In this document: positions 8,269 to 20,556 of the stretch, one piece after another
Numbering within the stretch: position 1 is the stretch's first letter
Layout of the letters: every line of letters starts with the position of its first letter
NCBI RefSeq assembly: GCF_024213555.1
Contig: NZ_JANAVO010000001.1
Span: 62,001 to 126,000 of the forward strand
Direction of reading: 5' to 3'
Origin: Allokutzneria sp. A3M-2-11 16
GTDB taxonomy: Bacteria; Actinomycetota; Actinomycetes; Mycobacteriales; Pseudonocardiaceae
Length of the DNA stretch: 64,000 nt
Program-made: the position numbers and the translations under genes
Notes under the pieces: model-generated
The model's input: only the letters and a program-made list of their open reading frames with translations
What the model was told of the DNA's origin: nothing
The model's database searches: none

Positions 8269-9213
8269 TCAGCCCACGAAGCGGGTGATCGAGTGGTGCA
8301 GACCCGCCGGGTCGAGGCCGTGGACGGCGTCGTGCTGCTCCGCCGTTCCGTAGGCGCGGACCTCGCTGTCGCGCCCGACACCGAGGGCGAGCAGCCGGTG
8401 CGGGGTGTCGGCCAGTGCCGTGGTGACCTCGTGCGCCGAGGTGCCCTGGAGGTAGGGCTCCACCAGAACGACGTTCGCGTTCGAGCCGACCGCGTCGCGC
8501 AACCCGGCGTGGTCGAAGGGGCGCACCGTGGCCGTGTAGAGCACCGTGACGTCCACAGTGGACGTAGCGGCGAGCACGGCGTCCAGGGTCGGTCCGACCG
8601 CGACGACGACCCCCTTGTTCCCGAGGCGGACCGGGGTGAAGCCCGCGCCCGTCGGGTACGCCCGCGCGTTGCGGCGGGTGGAGAGGCGGAGGTACACGCG
8701 GTCGTCCCCGGCCAGGGCCGTGGTCAACAGCGAGCGGACCTCGTCCTGGTGGCCCGGCACGTGGATCGTCCAGCCGGGGAGCGTGTCGATCAGCGCGACG
8801 TCGCCGGGCGCCTGATGCGTGCGCCCCCACACGGGGTCGTCGTAGGAAGCGCCGATGCTGACCAGGATCGCGCCGACGTCCTGGTGCCCGAGGTCCAGCT
8901 TGATCTGCTCGAAGGGCCGTTCGATGAGGAAGGGCGTGTAGCTGTGCGCCACGGGCCGCAGCCCGGTCAGCGCGAGCCCACCGGTCACGCCGATCATCGC
9001 CTGCTCCCGGATGCCCACGTTGACCACGCGCTCCGGGTGCCTGGACCGCGCCTCGGTGAAGTTGCCCGCCGAGATGTCCGCGGTCACCACGGCGATCCTG
9101 GGATCGGTGTCCATGGCGGCGGTGACCGTCTCGATGAAGGTCTCGCGCATCGTGACGTCGGAGGACATCAGCGCCAGCTCGGTCTTCCCGTGAAAGTCCG
9201 CGGCGGTCATCAC
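8269..9213 (-). CDS. Transketolase, C-terminal (pyrimidine-binding) subunit
   Basis: 314 residues. It is the second half of a transketolase that is split into two genes here. The pyrimidine-binding domain contains VTADISAGNF, NVGIREQAMIGVTGGLAL with the catalytic glutamate that protonates thiamine diphosphate, and AHSYTPFLIERPFEQIKLDL; the C-terminal transketolase domain follows (VVVAVGPTLDAVLAA). Together with the upstream subunit it would move two-carbon units between sugar phosphates. The GTG start overlaps the stop of the N-terminal subunit (GTGATGA), which suits equimolar expression. hisH follows 58 bp downstream. Confidence 0.92.
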   Translation of the reverse strand: MMTAADFHGKTELALMSSDVTMRETFIETVTAAMDTDPRIAVVTADISAGNFTEARSRHPERVVNVGIREQAMIGVTGGLALTGLRPVAHSYTPFLIERPFEQIKLDLGHQDVGAILVSIGASYDDPVWGRTHQAPGDVALIDTLPGWTIHVPGHQDEVRSLLTTALAGDDRVYLRLSTRRNARAYPTGAGFTPVRLGNKGVVVAVGPTLDAVLAATSTVDVTVLYTATVRPFDHAGLRDAVGSNANVVLVEPYLQGTSAHEVTTALADTPHRLLALGVGRDSEVRAYGTAEQHDAVHGLDPAGLHHSITRFVG

Positions 9214-9911
9214 TCCGCACCTTCTTCCCTGATCATGGCGACCACGGCGCGCGGGCGGCCGGGGTGCTCCTCGGTGAACGCGTGGTAGAGCGCTTCCTGG
9301 TCGCGGCCGTCAACCGTGACGGTGTCCCAGCCCTCGACGGCGAAACGGCTCGCCATGCCGCCGGGCCAGCCGTGGCTGGCGGAGCCGTTGTCGATGGCCA
9401 CGACGGTCAGCCGGTCCAGGCCGAGCCTGCCCGCCAGCGCGATGGCCTCGTGGTTGCTGCCCTCGTCGAACTCGCCGTCGCCGACCAGCACGAACACCCT
9501 GGGCTTGGTCCGGCCCTGGGCGCGCAGCCCGAGGACCTGGCCGACGCCGAGCGCCAACCCGTGGCCCAGCGAGCCCGCGCTGATCTCCACACCCGGCACC
9601 AGCACCCGGTCCGGGTGCTGGCCCAGCGGCGAACCGAAGTCCGTCCAGTTGTCCAAAGTGGACGGATCGAGGAAGCCCTTCGCGGCGAGCACCGCGTAGT
9701 AGGCCATCGGCCCGTGCCCTTTGGAGAGCAGGAAGCGGTCCCGGTCCGGATCATCGACCCGCTCGGGCGAGACGTCGAGCACGCGGTCGTAGAGCGTCCA
9801 GAGGGTGGGCAACGTGGAGGTCGCCGCCCACTCGTGCTTCTCGTCCCCGGTCATCCGTTTGAACAGGTCGGGTAGCTCCGACCAACCCCTTCGCGAGATC
9901 CCCTGTGTCAT
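9210..9911 (-). CDS. Transketolase, N-terminal (thiamine-diphosphate) subunit
   Basis: 233 residues, the PP-binding half of a split transketolase. Hallmarks are LLSKGHGPMAYY, ISAGSLGHGLALGVG and the TPP/metal motif GDGEFDEGSNHEA followed about 20 residues later by the closing IDN. Full-length transketolases fuse this to the domain encoded next. I use the ATG at 9911; a TTG 15 bp upstream would add five residues. The start lies 14 bp from a SoxR box at 9926-9945, and on this strand TTGACC and a weaker CACCGT-like -10 flank the box with the long spacing typical of MerR-family activated promoters. This makes the transketolase pair a likely SoxR target. Confidence 0.92.
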   Translation of the reverse strand: MTQGISRRGWSELPDLFKRMTGDEKHEWAATSTLPTLWTLYDRVLDVSPERVDDPDRDRFLLSKGHGPMAYYAVLAAKGFLDPSTLDNWTDFGSPLGQHPDRVLVPGVEISAGSLGHGLALGVGQVLGLRAQGRTKPRVFVLVGDGEFDEGSNHEAIALAGRLGLDRLTVVAIDNGSASHGWPGGMASRFAVEGWDTVTVDGRDQEALYHAFTEEHPGRPRAVVAMIREEGAE

Positions 9912-9925
9912 GGGACCACGGTGCA

Positions 9926-9945
9926 ACCTCGACTTAGCTGGAGGT
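9926..9945. promoter_or_regulatory. SoxR box between transketolase and soxR
   Basis: The sequence ACCTCGACTTAGCTGGAGGT is a 20-bp imperfect dyad with outer CCTC/GAGG arms, the known form of SoxR operators. On the minus strand TTGACC precedes it and the transketolase start follows after a long 19-bp-type spacer, the arrangement SoxR uses to activate. On the plus strand a TCGACT/TAGGCT pair (9929-9934 and 9953-9958, 18-bp spacing) overlaps the box and would serve soxR. The dyad is seen directly; SoxR binding is inferred from its form and position. Confidence 0.82.
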
Positions 9946-9966
9946 CAAGCACTAGGCTGCTGTCTC

Positions 9967-10431
9967 ATGGCGGAACTGCCCAAATGGCTGACGATCGGCG
10001 ATGTGGCCGCCCGCAGCGGTGTCCCGCACACCTCGTTGCGCTTCTACGAGGACAAGGGACTGATCGTCTCGGAGCGCACCACGGGCAACCAGCGCCGCTA
10101 CGCCCGCTCCGTGCTGCGCAGGCTGGCCTTCATCCGCTCCGCGCAACGCGTGGGGCTGACCCTTGAGGACGTGCGCGACGCGCTCGCGACGCTGCCCGAC
10201 AACCGCACGCCGACCAAGGCGGACTGGACCCGCTTGTCCAAGACCTGGGACAAGGAGCTGGAGATCCGCATCGACGCGCTGCAACGCCTCCGCGAGCGCT
10301 TGGCGTCGTGCATCGGTTGCGGTTGCCTGTCGTTGAAGGCGTGCGGCCTCTACAACGAGAACGACGAGCAGGCACGATTCGGCCCCGGCGCGCACAAGCT
10401 CAAACCCGCCGCCGAAGGCGGCCGCGACTAG
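9967..10431 (+). CDS. soxR: Redox-sensing transcriptional activator SoxR
   Basis: 154 residues, MerR family. The N-terminal winged HTH is WLTIGDVAARSGVPHTSLRF with the wing GNQRRY, followed by the dimerisation coiled coil. The C-terminus holds the [2Fe-2S] motif CIGCGCLSLKAC: C115, C118, C120, C126, spaced CX2CXCX5C as in SoxR. In actinobacteria SoxR usually responds to redox-active metabolites and quinone-like compounds rather than superoxide itself. The start ATG at 9967 was chosen because the MerR domain begins there; upstream in-frame codons run through the operator. The only divergent neighbour that shares the SoxR box is the split transketolase. Confidence 0.95.
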   Translation: MAELPKWLTIGDVAARSGVPHTSLRFYEDKGLIVSERTTGNQRRYARSVLRRLAFIRSAQRVGLTLEDVRDALATLPDNRTPTKADWTRLSKTWDKELEIRIDALQRLRERLASCIGCGCLSLKACGLYNENDEQARFGPGAHKLKPAAEGGRD

Positions 10432-10463
10432 CCCACCCAGCACTCCGCCCCCGCCGTCACTTT

Positions 10464-10526
10464 CCCGTTTCGTACTCATAGCCGGAAAGAGAGCGCTCCC
10501 AAATCCCGCTATGAGTACGAAACGGG
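10464..10526. repeat. 63-bp dyad element, copy 1
   Basis: Perfect 19-bp inverted arms, CCCGTTTCGTACTCATAGC (10464-10482) and its complement (10508-10526), enclose a 25-bp centre containing the palindrome GAGCGCTC. A second element of identical length, arms and centre occurs at 25190-25252. It fills much of the 213-bp gap between soxR and kptA, in which I see nothing else. It could form a very strong hairpin on either strand, but no T-run follows, so a classical terminator is uncertain. Confidence 0.85.
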
Positions 10527-10644
10527 ATTGGTTTAGACCACGCGGGCGGAGTGAGGGGCGCGCGGGGTGTGGGGCATGGGGTGGAGTTTAGTGCATCGGA
10601 GCAGGGGTGACTAAGCGGTTGCGGCGGGGTGTTCCACTGGTGGC

Positions 10645-11175
10645 ATGAACCAAGCACGACTCGTGAGCGTGTCGAAGCGGATGTCCCGCCACCTCCGCCA
10701 CGCCCCCGAGGCCATCGGGATCACCCTGGACGCGGCGGGCTGGGTGGACGTCACCGATCTGCTCGCCGCGCTGCGCATCACCCGCGAGGAACTGGAAGCC
10801 GTGGTGGCCGGTAACGACAAGCGCCGCTTCGCCTTCGACGAGACCGGCGAGCGCATCCGCGCCAGCCAGGGCCACAGCGTCGCCGTGGACCTCGGCCTGG
10901 AACCGGCGGAGCCGCCCGCAGTGCTCTACCACGGCACGGTTGAGCGTTTCCTGCCCGCGATCCTCAGCGAGGGACTGCGGCCGATGAAGCGCCACGACGT
11001 GCACCTGTCAGCGGACGTCGAGACCGCACGCCGCGTCGGCAGCCGCCGTGGCTCCCCCACGATCCTGGTGGTCGACGCCGCCGCCATGTCCGCCGAGGGC
11101 CACACATTCCACCGCAGCGCCAACGGAGTCTGGCTCACCGCCGCCGTCCCGCCGCGCTACCTCAGCCGCACCTAA
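10645..11175 (+). CDS. kptA: RNA 2'-phosphotransferase, Tpt1/KptA family
   Basis: 176 residues. The N-terminal winged domain (VSKRMSRHLRHAPEAIGITLDAAGWVDVTDLL) and the C-terminal ADP-ribosyltransferase-like domain (VLYHGTVERFLPAILSEGLRPMKRHDVHLS ... FHRSANGVWLTAAVPPRYL) give the conserved H-G, R and H residues of Tpt1. In eukaryotes the enzyme removes a 2'-phosphate left by tRNA splicing using NAD+; in bacteria its natural substrate is unclear, with RNA phosphate removal or ADP-ribose capping reported for relatives. It stands between hisB and soxR on the strand opposite to the histidine genes. Confidence 0.95.
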   Translation: MNQARLVSVSKRMSRHLRHAPEAIGITLDAAGWVDVTDLLAALRITREELEAVVAGNDKRRFAFDETGERIRASQGHSVAVDLGLEPAEPPAVLYHGTVERFLPAILSEGLRPMKRHDVHLSADVETARRVGSRRGSPTILVVDAAAMSAEGHTFHRSANGVWLTAAVPPRYLSRT

Positions 11176-11197
11176 CCTCACGCCCGGCGGTTGGGGC

Positions 11198-11316
11198 GTC
11201 TTCAAGTACCACGCACCCCACCCCCAGCCGTCTCAAACCGCCCCCAACCCCCGGACGCAAGGCGGGTTTGCTGTGGTTTACGACTTCTGGGGCGGGGGTT
11301 GGGTGTACTTGAAGAC
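11198..11316. repeat. GTCTTCAAG inverted-repeat element, copy A
   Basis: A 119-bp imperfect inverted repeat bounded by GTCTTCAAGTAC (11198-11209) and GTACTTGAAGAC (11305-11316). Inside, a C-rich left half (ACCCCACCCCCAG, then TCTCAAACCGC and CCCCAACCCCC) is mirrored by a G-rich right half (CTGGGGCGGGGGTTGGG). It lies between the end of kptA and the end of the convergent 52-aa membrane-protein gene. Five relatives occur in this window (27306, 38590, 42660, 46862, 61946). The 3' flank (CGCCGAACCCGGGCTGG) resembles that of copy F. Confidence 0.85.
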
Positions 11317-11334
11317 CGCCGAACCCGGGCTGGG

Positions 11335-11493
11335 TCAGGTGGTGGAGAGCCACCAGGCCACGGCGCCCGCGCCCGCGAGCACGGCTCCGACGAGGAGCAG
11401 GATCGCGATCAGCTTCATCGACTTCCACAGCGTGTACGCGCCACCGATGAGGAATCCAGCGAGCGCGAGCAGCGCGATGTAGACGAAGTCCAT
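11335..11493 (-). CDS. 52-residue two-helix membrane protein downstream of hisB
   Basis: A short ORF reading MDFVYIALLALAGFLIGG, a polar turn (AYTLWKSMK), then a second hydrophobic helix LIAILLLVGAVLAGAGAVAWW and a TGA. Two membrane helices with a basic loop; no recognised family. The ATG at 11493 lies nine bases after the hisB stop on the same strand, so it is probably the last gene of hisD-hisC-hisB. Codon use (GC-rich third positions) and the open frame support it as real, but its size leaves some doubt. Function unknown. Confidence 0.65.
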   Translation of the reverse strand: MDFVYIALLALAGFLIGGAYTLWKSMKLIAILLLVGAVLAGAGAVAWWLSTT

Positions 11494-11502
11494 GCGCGCA
11501 GG

Positions 11503-14585
<3,083 letters not shown>

Positions 14586-14762
14586 CTAGGCGGTAGCCCA
14601 CTCGGAGCAGAACCGAGATCGGTGTGCGCTGCGTCAACCTGCCCACTCGAACGGGCTACAACCCATAGGACGCTCCTATTCCTCCGAAGTTATGTCTTGT
14701 CGACTCTCCGTGATCTGGGCCACGCTCACATTGATCACACTCCGTCAACGTTCGGAGGCACG

Positions 14763-16058
14763 ATGTTGACAAGGACCAGGCGGGCCCTGCTCGCGGTGGC
14801 CTTCGGCGCCTGCGCGGCGCTGGTCGCCTCGATCCCCGCCACCGCCACGGCGACCCCTGCACCCGTGGCAAACCAGCAGACCCAGACCGACGACCGTGCC
14901 GTCTACCAGGTGCGCGGCACCGCGACGGTCGAGCAGCGCACGGCGGTGGCGAACACGGGGATCGACGTCCTCGGGTTCGACGGCGACGCGATGACCGTGA
15001 TCGGTTCCCCTGCCGAGATCGCGGACCTGCGCGCGAAGGGCTTCAAGGTCGAGTTCCACTCGCGGCTGCCCAAGGCCCCCGACGGCCCCGGCACCAACGA
15101 CTTCCCCTCCGGTTACGCCGGGTACCACAACCTGGCCGAGCTGAACACCGAGCTGAACAAGTCGGTCGCGAACTTCCCCGCGCTGGCCAAGATCTCCAGC
15201 ATCGGCAAGAGCCACGAGGGCCGCGACCTCAACCTGATCAAGATCAGCGACAACGTCGGCACCGACGAGAACGAGCCGGAGGTGCTCTTCACCTGCGGGC
15301 AGCACGCCCGTGAGCACCTGACGATCGAGATGTGCCTGCGCATCGTGCAGCGCCTGACCTCCACCTACGCGACCGACGCGACGGTGAAGCGCTACGTCGA
15401 CTCGCGGGAGATCTGGCTCGTCCCCAACGTCAACCCGGACGGTTCGGAGTACGACATCGCCAGCGGCCAGTTCCGCAGCTGGCGCAAGAACCGCCAGGCG
15501 CCCAGCGGCACCGACCTCAACCGCAACTGGGACTACAAGTGGGGCTGCTGCGGCGGTTCCTCCGGGAGCACGGGCAGCGAGACCTACCGCGGCCCCTCGG
15601 CGTTCTCCGCGCCGGAGACGCAGCGCATCCGCGACTTCGTGAACTCGCGGGTGGTCGGCGGCAAGCAGCAGATCACCACGCACATCGACTGGCACACCTA
15701 CTCGGAGCTGGTGCTGTGGCCGTTCGGCTACACCACCGCGGACACCGCTCCGGGACTGGACGCCGACCAGCAGCGGGCCTTCGCCACCCTGGGCCGCCAG
15801 ATGGCCCAGACCAACGGCTACACCCCGCAGCAGAGCAGCGACCTCTACATCACCGACGGCAGCATCGGCGACTGGATGTGGGGCGTGCACAAGATCTGGA
15901 GCTACACCTTCGAGATGTACCCGAAGAACGCTCTGGGCGGCGGTTTCTACCCGAGGGACACCGTGATCCAGCGGGAGACCTCGCGCAACGACAAGGCCGT
16001 CAACCTGCTACTGGAGTACGCGGACTGCGTGCCCAGGGTGATCGGCAAGACCTGCTGA
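14763..16058 (+). CDS. Secreted zinc carboxypeptidase, M14 family, paralogue 1
   Basis: 431 residues with a Sec signal peptide ([27 protein letters not shown]). An inhibitory-type prodomain (about 45-108) precedes the catalytic domain. Zinc ligands are H181 and E184 in GQHAREHL and H311 in [12 protein letters not shown]; the catalytic glutamate is E384 in YTFEMYP; the carboxylate clamp is DLNRNW. A cysteine cluster ([11 protein letters not shown]) is conserved in all three copies. A GGAGG lies five bases before the ATG at 14763. It is the first of three tandem copies; a strong hairpin separates it from the second. Specificity (A, B or T type) cannot be assigned. Confidence 0.95.
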   Translation: MLTRTRRALLAVAFGACAALVASIPATATATPAPVANQQTQTDDRAVYQVRGTATVEQRTAVANTGIDVLGFDGDAMTVIGSPAEIADLRAKGFKVEFHSRLPKAPDGPGTNDFPSGYAGYHNLAELNTELNKSVANFPALAKISSIGKSHEGRDLNLIKISDNVGTDENEPEVLFTCGQHAREHLTIEMCLRIVQRLTSTYATDATVKRYVDSREIWLVPNVNPDGSEYDIASGQFRSWRKNRQAPSGTDLNRNWDYKWGCCGGSSGSTGSETYRGPSAFSAPETQRIRDFVNSRVVGGKQQITTHIDWHTYSELVLWPFGYTTADTAPGLDADQQRAFATLGRQMAQTNGYTPQQSSDLYITDGSIGDWMWGVHKIWSYTFEMYPKNALGGGFYPRDTVIQRETSRNDKAVNLLLEYADCVPRVIGKTC

Positions 16059-16071
16059 GAGACAGCACTTC

Positions 16072-16109
16072 CAGGGGCGTTCCCACCAGCGCGGGTGGGA
16101 ACGCCCCTG
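16072..16109 (+). terminator. Hairpin between carboxypeptidase copies 1 and 2
   Basis: A 16-bp perfect stem, CAGGGGCGTTCCCACC (16072-16087) and its complement (16094-16109), with a six-base loop AGCGCG. No T-run follows. It probably terminates or attenuates transcription, so copy 2 may be expressed below copy 1 or from another promoter. Confidence 0.75.
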
Positions 16110-16137
16110 ACCCCTGTGAACACATCTGGAGGACCCT

Positions 16138-17418
16138 ATGGCCACCCGACTCGGCCTGAGAGCCGTCGCGGTCGGCGCCTGCCTCGCCGTGATCGTCCCG
16201 GCGTACGGCCTGGCCACCATGCCGGAGACCGAGACCGTCTACACGGTGGACGGCGTCGTCGGCACGGACGCGCGCACGGAGGTCGTCTCCTCCGGCGCGG
16301 ACGTGCTCGGCGTCGACCACGCGGAGATGACCGTCTCCGCCCTGCCCGGTGAAGCGAAGACCTTGCGCGACAAGGGTTACCGCCTCACCCCGATCGGCGA
16401 CAGGCAACGCCAGCTGGCCGAGCGCAGCGGGCCGGACGTCACGCCGAAGGACTTCCCGCCCGCCGACGCGAACTACCACAACTACACCGAGCTGACCGCG
16501 GAGCTGCAGAAGACCGCGCGCGACTTCCCCAACCTGGCCAAGGTTTCCAGCGTCGGCAAGAGCCACGAGGGCAAGGACGTCTGGCTGGTCAAGCTCAGCA
16601 ACAACGTCGCGGCCGACGAGAACGAGCCGGAGACGATCTTCACCTGCAACCAGCACGCCCGCGAGCACCTGTCCGCGGAGATGTGCCTGCGCCGCATCGT
16701 GCAGCGCTTCACCACCGGCTACGCCACCGACCCCGCGGTCAAGAAGCTCATGGACAGCAGGGAGATCTGGGTCCTGCCGATGGTGAACCCGGACGGCATC
16801 GAGTACGACGTGTCCACCGGCACCTACAAGAGCTGGCGGCTCAACCGGCAGCCGAACCCGGGCAGCAGCCGGATCGGCACCGACCTCAACCGCAACTGGA
16901 GCCACAAGTGGGGCTGTTGCGGCGGTTCCTCGGGCACGCCGGGCAGCGAGACCTACCGCGGCGCCAACCCGTTCTCCGCGCCGGAGACCAAGGTGATCAG
17001 TGACTTCGTGAACAGCCGCGTGGTCGGTGGCAAGCAGCAGATCACCACGCACATCGACTGGCACACCTACGGCGAGCTGGTGATGTGGCCCTACGGCTAC
17101 ACCAAGGACGACACCACGCCCGACCTGAACTCCGAGCACCTGCGCGCCTTCAAGGAGCTGGGCACGCAGATGGCGACGAGCAACCGCTACAAGCCGCAGC
17201 AGGCCAGCGACCTCTACATCACCGACGGCGGCGTCCGGGACTGGATGTGGGGCCAGCACCGGATCTGGAGCTACACCTTCGAGATGTTCGGCGGCCAGTA
17301 CGGCTTCTACCCACCCGATGAGGTGATCGACCGCGAGACGAGTCGCAACGACAAGGCGGTCGAGCTGATGCTTACCTACGCCGACTGCGTGCCGCGCATC
17401 GTCGGTGGCACCTGTTGA
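16138..17418 (+). CDS. Secreted zinc carboxypeptidase, M14 family, paralogue 2
   Basis: 426 residues, signal peptide at the N-terminus ([24 protein letters not shown]). It has the same layout as its neighbours: prodomain, then [11 protein letters not shown] (zinc His and Glu), [28 protein letters not shown] (zinc His) and YTFEMFGG (catalytic Glu). It differs by an extra arginine after EMCLR and a short insertion NPGSSRIG before the DLNRNW motif. A GGAGG precedes the start by seven bases. Products of tandem duplication usually share regulation and split substrate range; the actual range is unknown. Confidence 0.95.
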   Translation: MATRLGLRAVAVGACLAVIVPAYGLATMPETETVYTVDGVVGTDARTEVVSSGADVLGVDHAEMTVSALPGEAKTLRDKGYRLTPIGDRQRQLAERSGPDVTPKDFPPADANYHNYTELTAELQKTARDFPNLAKVSSVGKSHEGKDVWLVKLSNNVAADENEPETIFTCNQHAREHLSAEMCLRRIVQRFTTGYATDPAVKKLMDSREIWVLPMVNPDGIEYDVSTGTYKSWRLNRQPNPGSSRIGTDLNRNWSHKWGCCGGSSGTPGSETYRGANPFSAPETKVISDFVNSRVVGGKQQITTHIDWHTYGELVMWPYGYTKDDTTPDLNSEHLRAFKELGTQMATSNRYKPQQASDLYITDGGVRDWMWGQHRIWSYTFEMFGGQYGFYPPDEVIDRETSRNDKAVELMLTYADCVPRIVGGTC

Positions 17419-17459
17419 TTCCACGCTCCGATCAACCCTGCTTCCTTCGGAGGTACCCC

Positions 17460-18719
17460 ATGCGCAAGCATCGCGGCCTGTTGGTGGCGATCTGTATGGC
17501 ACTGCTGTTGCCCGGTGCGATCAGCGCGGGCGCGGCACCACCCGAGTCGACCGGCGTCTACGACGTCACCGCGAAATCGGTCGAGCTGCGCACCTCCGTG
17601 GCCTCGACCGGTGTCGACGTCTACTCCGTGCACGGTGACCGGATGACGGTCGCCGCCACCAAGGAGCAGGCGAAGCTGTTGCGGGACAAGGGTTTCGCCC
17701 TGACCTTCCAGGGTGACGTGCAGGAGCAGCTGGCCGGGCTCACCTCGGGCCCCGGCGCGCGGGACTTCCCGTCCGGCTACGCGGGCTACCACAACTACGC
17801 GGAGATGACGGCCGAGCTGCGCAAGGCGGCCGCGGACTTCCCGAACATCGCCAAGCTCTCCAGCATCGGCAAGAGCCACGAGGGCCGCGACATCTGGATG
17901 CTGAAGGTCAGCGACAACGTCAACTCCGACGAGAACGAGCCGGAAGTCCTCTTCAACTGCAACATCCACGCCCGCGAGCACCTGACCGTGGAGATGTGCC
18001 TGCGCATCGCCAAGCGCTTCACCACGGGCTACGCGAGCAACTCCGCGATCAAGGGCGTCGTCGACTCCCGCGAGATCCTGATCGTGCCGAGCGTCAACCC
18101 GGACGGCGCGGAGTACGACATCGCCACCGGGCAGTTCCGCAGCTGGCGCAAGAACCGGCAGCAGCAGGCGACCGACATCAACCGCAACTTCGGCTACAAG
18201 TGGGGCTGCTGCGGCGGTTCCTCCGGCAGCCCGAGCAGCGAGACCTACCGCGGACCGTCGGCGTTCTCCACCCCCGAGGCGCAGCGCATCCGCGACCTGG
18301 TGAACTCGCGGATGGTCGGCGGCAAGCAGCAGATCACGGCGAACATCGACTTCCACACCTACTCGGAACTGGTGCTGTGGCCGTTCGGCTACACCCAGGA
18401 CGACACGGCGCCCGGACTGAACGCCGACGAGCAGAAGGCGTTCTCCACACTGGGCAGGCAGATGGCGCAGACCAACGGCTACACCCCGCAGCAGGGCAGC
18501 GATCTGTACGTGACGGACGGCGACATCACCGACTGGATGTGGGGCCAGCACAAGATCTGGACCTACACCTTCGAGATGTACCCGAGCGGCGGCGGAGCCG
18601 GTGGCTTCTACCCGCGTGACACGGTGATCGAGCGGGAGACCGCCCGCAACGACAAGGCAGTGGACCTGCTTCTGTCCTATGCGGACTGTGTTCCCCGCGT
18701 GATCGGCAAGACCTGCTAG
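17460..18719 (+). CDS. Secreted zinc carboxypeptidase, M14 family, paralogue 3
   Basis: 419 residues from the ATG at 17460, preceded by GGAGG at seven bases; a longer frame from 17415 lacks a signal-peptide start. The signal peptide is [24 protein letters not shown]. Motifs are intact: [28 protein letters not shown] (Ile for Leu and Phe for Trp), [13 protein letters not shown] and YTFEMYPSG. It is closer to paralogue 1 than to 2 (shared [19 protein letters not shown] and FYPRDTVI phrases). Its stop overlaps the 3' end of the convergent class V PLP gene by four bases. Confidence 0.95.
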   Translation: MRKHRGLLVAICMALLLPGAISAGAAPPESTGVYDVTAKSVELRTSVASTGVDVYSVHGDRMTVAATKEQAKLLRDKGFALTFQGDVQEQLAGLTSGPGARDFPSGYAGYHNYAEMTAELRKAAADFPNIAKLSSIGKSHEGRDIWMLKVSDNVNSDENEPEVLFNCNIHAREHLTVEMCLRIAKRFTTGYASNSAIKGVVDSREILIVPSVNPDGAEYDIATGQFRSWRKNRQQQATDINRNFGYKWGCCGGSSGSPSSETYRGPSAFSTPEAQRIRDLVNSRMVGGKQQITANIDFHTYSELVLWPFGYTQDDTAPGLNADEQKAFSTLGRQMAQTNGYTPQQGSDLYVTDGDITDWMWGQHKIWTYTFEMYPSGGGAGGFYPRDTVIERETARNDKAVDLLLSYADCVPRVIGKTC

Positions 18720-19894
18720 TCCAGATCCGCGACCGCTTCAAGGAAAGCAGAGACCTGCGCGGGGCTGACGAAGTAGTGCGGTGAAGCCCGCACGAACTCC
18801 GTCAGCCCCCGCTTGCTCATGTCCAGCAACGCGCCGTGGGATCCACCGGCCGACACCGTGATCCGCTTGCCGCGCAAGGCATCCTTCACCGCTCCGGCGC
18901 CGATCCCGTCGATGCTGAAGCTCACGATGCCGCTCCGCACGGCACCGATGTCGTGCACTCGAACGCGAGGAATCCCGGCCAGCCCTTCACGAAGCGCCTC
19001 GGCCCGCGCCCGCACAGCCCGCTCGATGACGTCGATCCCCACCTGGTCCGCGTACCGCAGTGCGGCGATCAAGCCCAGCCGATCGGCGACGGAGAACTCC
19101 CACAGCTCGTGCACGCGCGCGTCCGGCCGCAGCTCCACGCCGTCCGGGAGGCGCCACGTCGCCCCGTGCTGGTCGATCTGCGTCGGGCACAGGCGAACTC
19201 CGTTGCGCACAACGAGAACACCGGTTCCGCGCGGGCCTCGCAGCCACTTCCTCCCGGTCACCGCGACCAGGTCCGCGCCGATCTCGTCGACCTTGACGCG
19301 CAGTTGCCCGGCCGACTGGCACGCGTCGAGCAGCACCAGCGCGCCCGCGTCGTGTGCGGCTTCCACGGCTTCGCGCACCGGGTTCACCAAGCCGCTGTTG
19401 GTCGGCGCGTGCACCAGCGACACCAGCTTCACGCGCTCGTCCAACAACTCCCGCAGCGCGTCGAGGTCCAACGCACCGGTCTCATCGGACGGGACGACGT
19501 CAACCCGCGCGCCGACCAATCGCGCCCGGTGGTAGATCGCCACCGCGTTGCTGCCGTACTCCGCTTCGCTGATCAGCACGCGATCGCCCGCCGCGAGCGG
19601 GACCGCGGTGAACGCGTTGAGCCAGGACCGCGTCGCGCTCTCGGTGAACGCGATCTCCTCCGGTTCGCAGCCGAAGAAGTTCGCCGCGACCGCGTAGCCC
19701 TTCTCCAGGTCGTCGGCGCGTTCCGCCGCGGCCCGGTAGCCGCCGACCTCGGACTCGCGGCGCAGGTGGCTGATCGTTTCGAGTAGCACGGGTTCAGGCG
19801 GGAGCGACGAGCCCGCGCTGTCGAGGAAGATCCGCTCGCGGGCACCGGGCGTGTCGGTGCGGACGGCGTCGAGGTCGATCCCGTCGTCGAACAT
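18716..19894 (-). CDS. Class V aminotransferase / cysteine-desulfurase-like PLP enzyme
   Basis: 392 residues, fold type I. The N-terminal [11 protein letters not shown], the mid [26 protein letters not shown] and [13 protein letters not shown] precede the PLP lysine in [16 protein letters not shown], and the C-terminal [12 protein letters not shown] closes the site. Among class V enzymes it resembles the EgtE/isopenicillin-N-epimerase-like C-S lyases more than IscS: there is no IscS-type active-site cysteine loop. It lies 17 bp after the dppF-type ATPase on the same strand, so it belongs to the transporter operon and may process the imported compound. Substrate unknown. Confidence 0.82.
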   Translation of the reverse strand: MFDDGIDLDAVRTDTPGARERIFLDSAGSSLPPEPVLLETISHLRRESEVGGYRAAAERADDLEKGYAVAANFFGCEPEEIAFTESATRSWLNAFTAVPLAAGDRVLISEAEYGSNAVAIYHRARLVGARVDVVPSDETGALDLDALRELLDERVKLVSLVHAPTNSGLVNPVREAVEAAHDAGALVLLDACQSAGQLRVKVDEIGADLVAVTGRKWLRGPRGTGVLVVRNGVRLCPTQIDQHGATWRLPDGVELRPDARVHELWEFSVADRLGLIAALRYADQVGIDVIERAVRARAEALREGLAGIPRVRVHDIGAVRSGIVSFSIDGIGAGAVKDALRGKRITVSAGGSHGALLDMSKRGLTEFVRASPHYFVSPAQVSAFLEAVADLD

Positions 19895-19911
19895 GGCCTC
19901 ACCGTAGGAGA

Positions 19912-20556
19912 TCAAACCCACCGCTGTACATCGTCGGCCCACACACTGAGCAACTCCTCGTCATGGCTGATCGCCAGCACACCGACTCCGGCCGTGTGAA
20001 CCTCCTCCTGCACGACGCCGACCAGCGCAGCGGTGGTGGACGCGTCCAGCATCGCCGTCATCTCGTCGCAGACCAGGTACCTCGGCTTGAGCGCCAGTGC
20101 CCGCGCCAGGCAGGCGCGCTGCAACTGCCCGTCGCTGACCTCGTGCGGGCGTCGGCCGAGCAGGTCCTCGGTCAGGCCCACGCGCTCGGCCAGATCACCC
20201 ACCTCCGCCGGAAAACCATTGGCTGCCAAAGGCTCCACGACGATCTCGCGGAGGGTGAACCTCGGATCAACCGACAGCCGCGGCTGCTGGAAGACAACGC
20301 CGATCGCGGTCCGCTGAGCACGCGGGGCGGCGTGCCGGAAGCGCCGCACGACCACGTCGTCGAGCGTGACCTCCCCCGCCCACGGCTCGTGCAGCAGCGT
20401 CAGCACCTTGGCCAGCGTCGACTTCCCGCAGCCGCTCGGGCCCGCCAGTCCGAGCACGGCACCGCGGTCGACCTTGATGTCCACATTGGACAGAACGGTG
20501 ACACCCCTGCGGTACCCGGCGACCAGACCGGTCCCGCTCAGCACGGGCGCCTGCAC
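19912..20556 (-). CDS. Oligopeptide-type ABC transporter ATPase, second (DppF-like, short)
   Basis: 214 residues. Walker A is GPSGCGKST, the Q-loop VFQQPRLS, the signature VSDGQLQRA (Asp in place of the second Gly of LSGGQ) and Walker B YLVCDEMTAMLD, with ISHDEE as the switch histidine. It is shorter than usual DppF (about 320) because it lacks the C-terminal oligopeptide extension. The GTG start overlaps the end of the DppD-like gene by 19 bp. It pairs with that gene as the nucleotide-binding dimer. Confidence 0.92.
   Translation of the reverse strand: MQAPVLSGTGLVAGYRRGVTVLSNVDIKVDRGAVLGLAGPSGCGKSTLAKVLTLLHEPWAGEVTLDDVVVRRFRHAAPRAQRTAIGVVFQQPRLSVDPRFTLREIVVEPLAANGFPAEVGDLAERVGLTEDLLGRRPHEVSDGQLQRACLARALALKPRYLVCDEMTAMLDASTTAALVGVVQEEVHTAGVGVLAISHDEELLSVWADDVQRWV

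Noticed and set aside
10464-10526. CRISPR repeat or phage attachment site
   Set aside because: Only two dispersed copies 14.7 kb apart, no spacer array, no integrase or tRNA next to either.
16072-16109. Hairpin between carboxypeptidases as a riboswitch
   Set aside because: It is a single perfect stem-loop with no conserved aptamer core.
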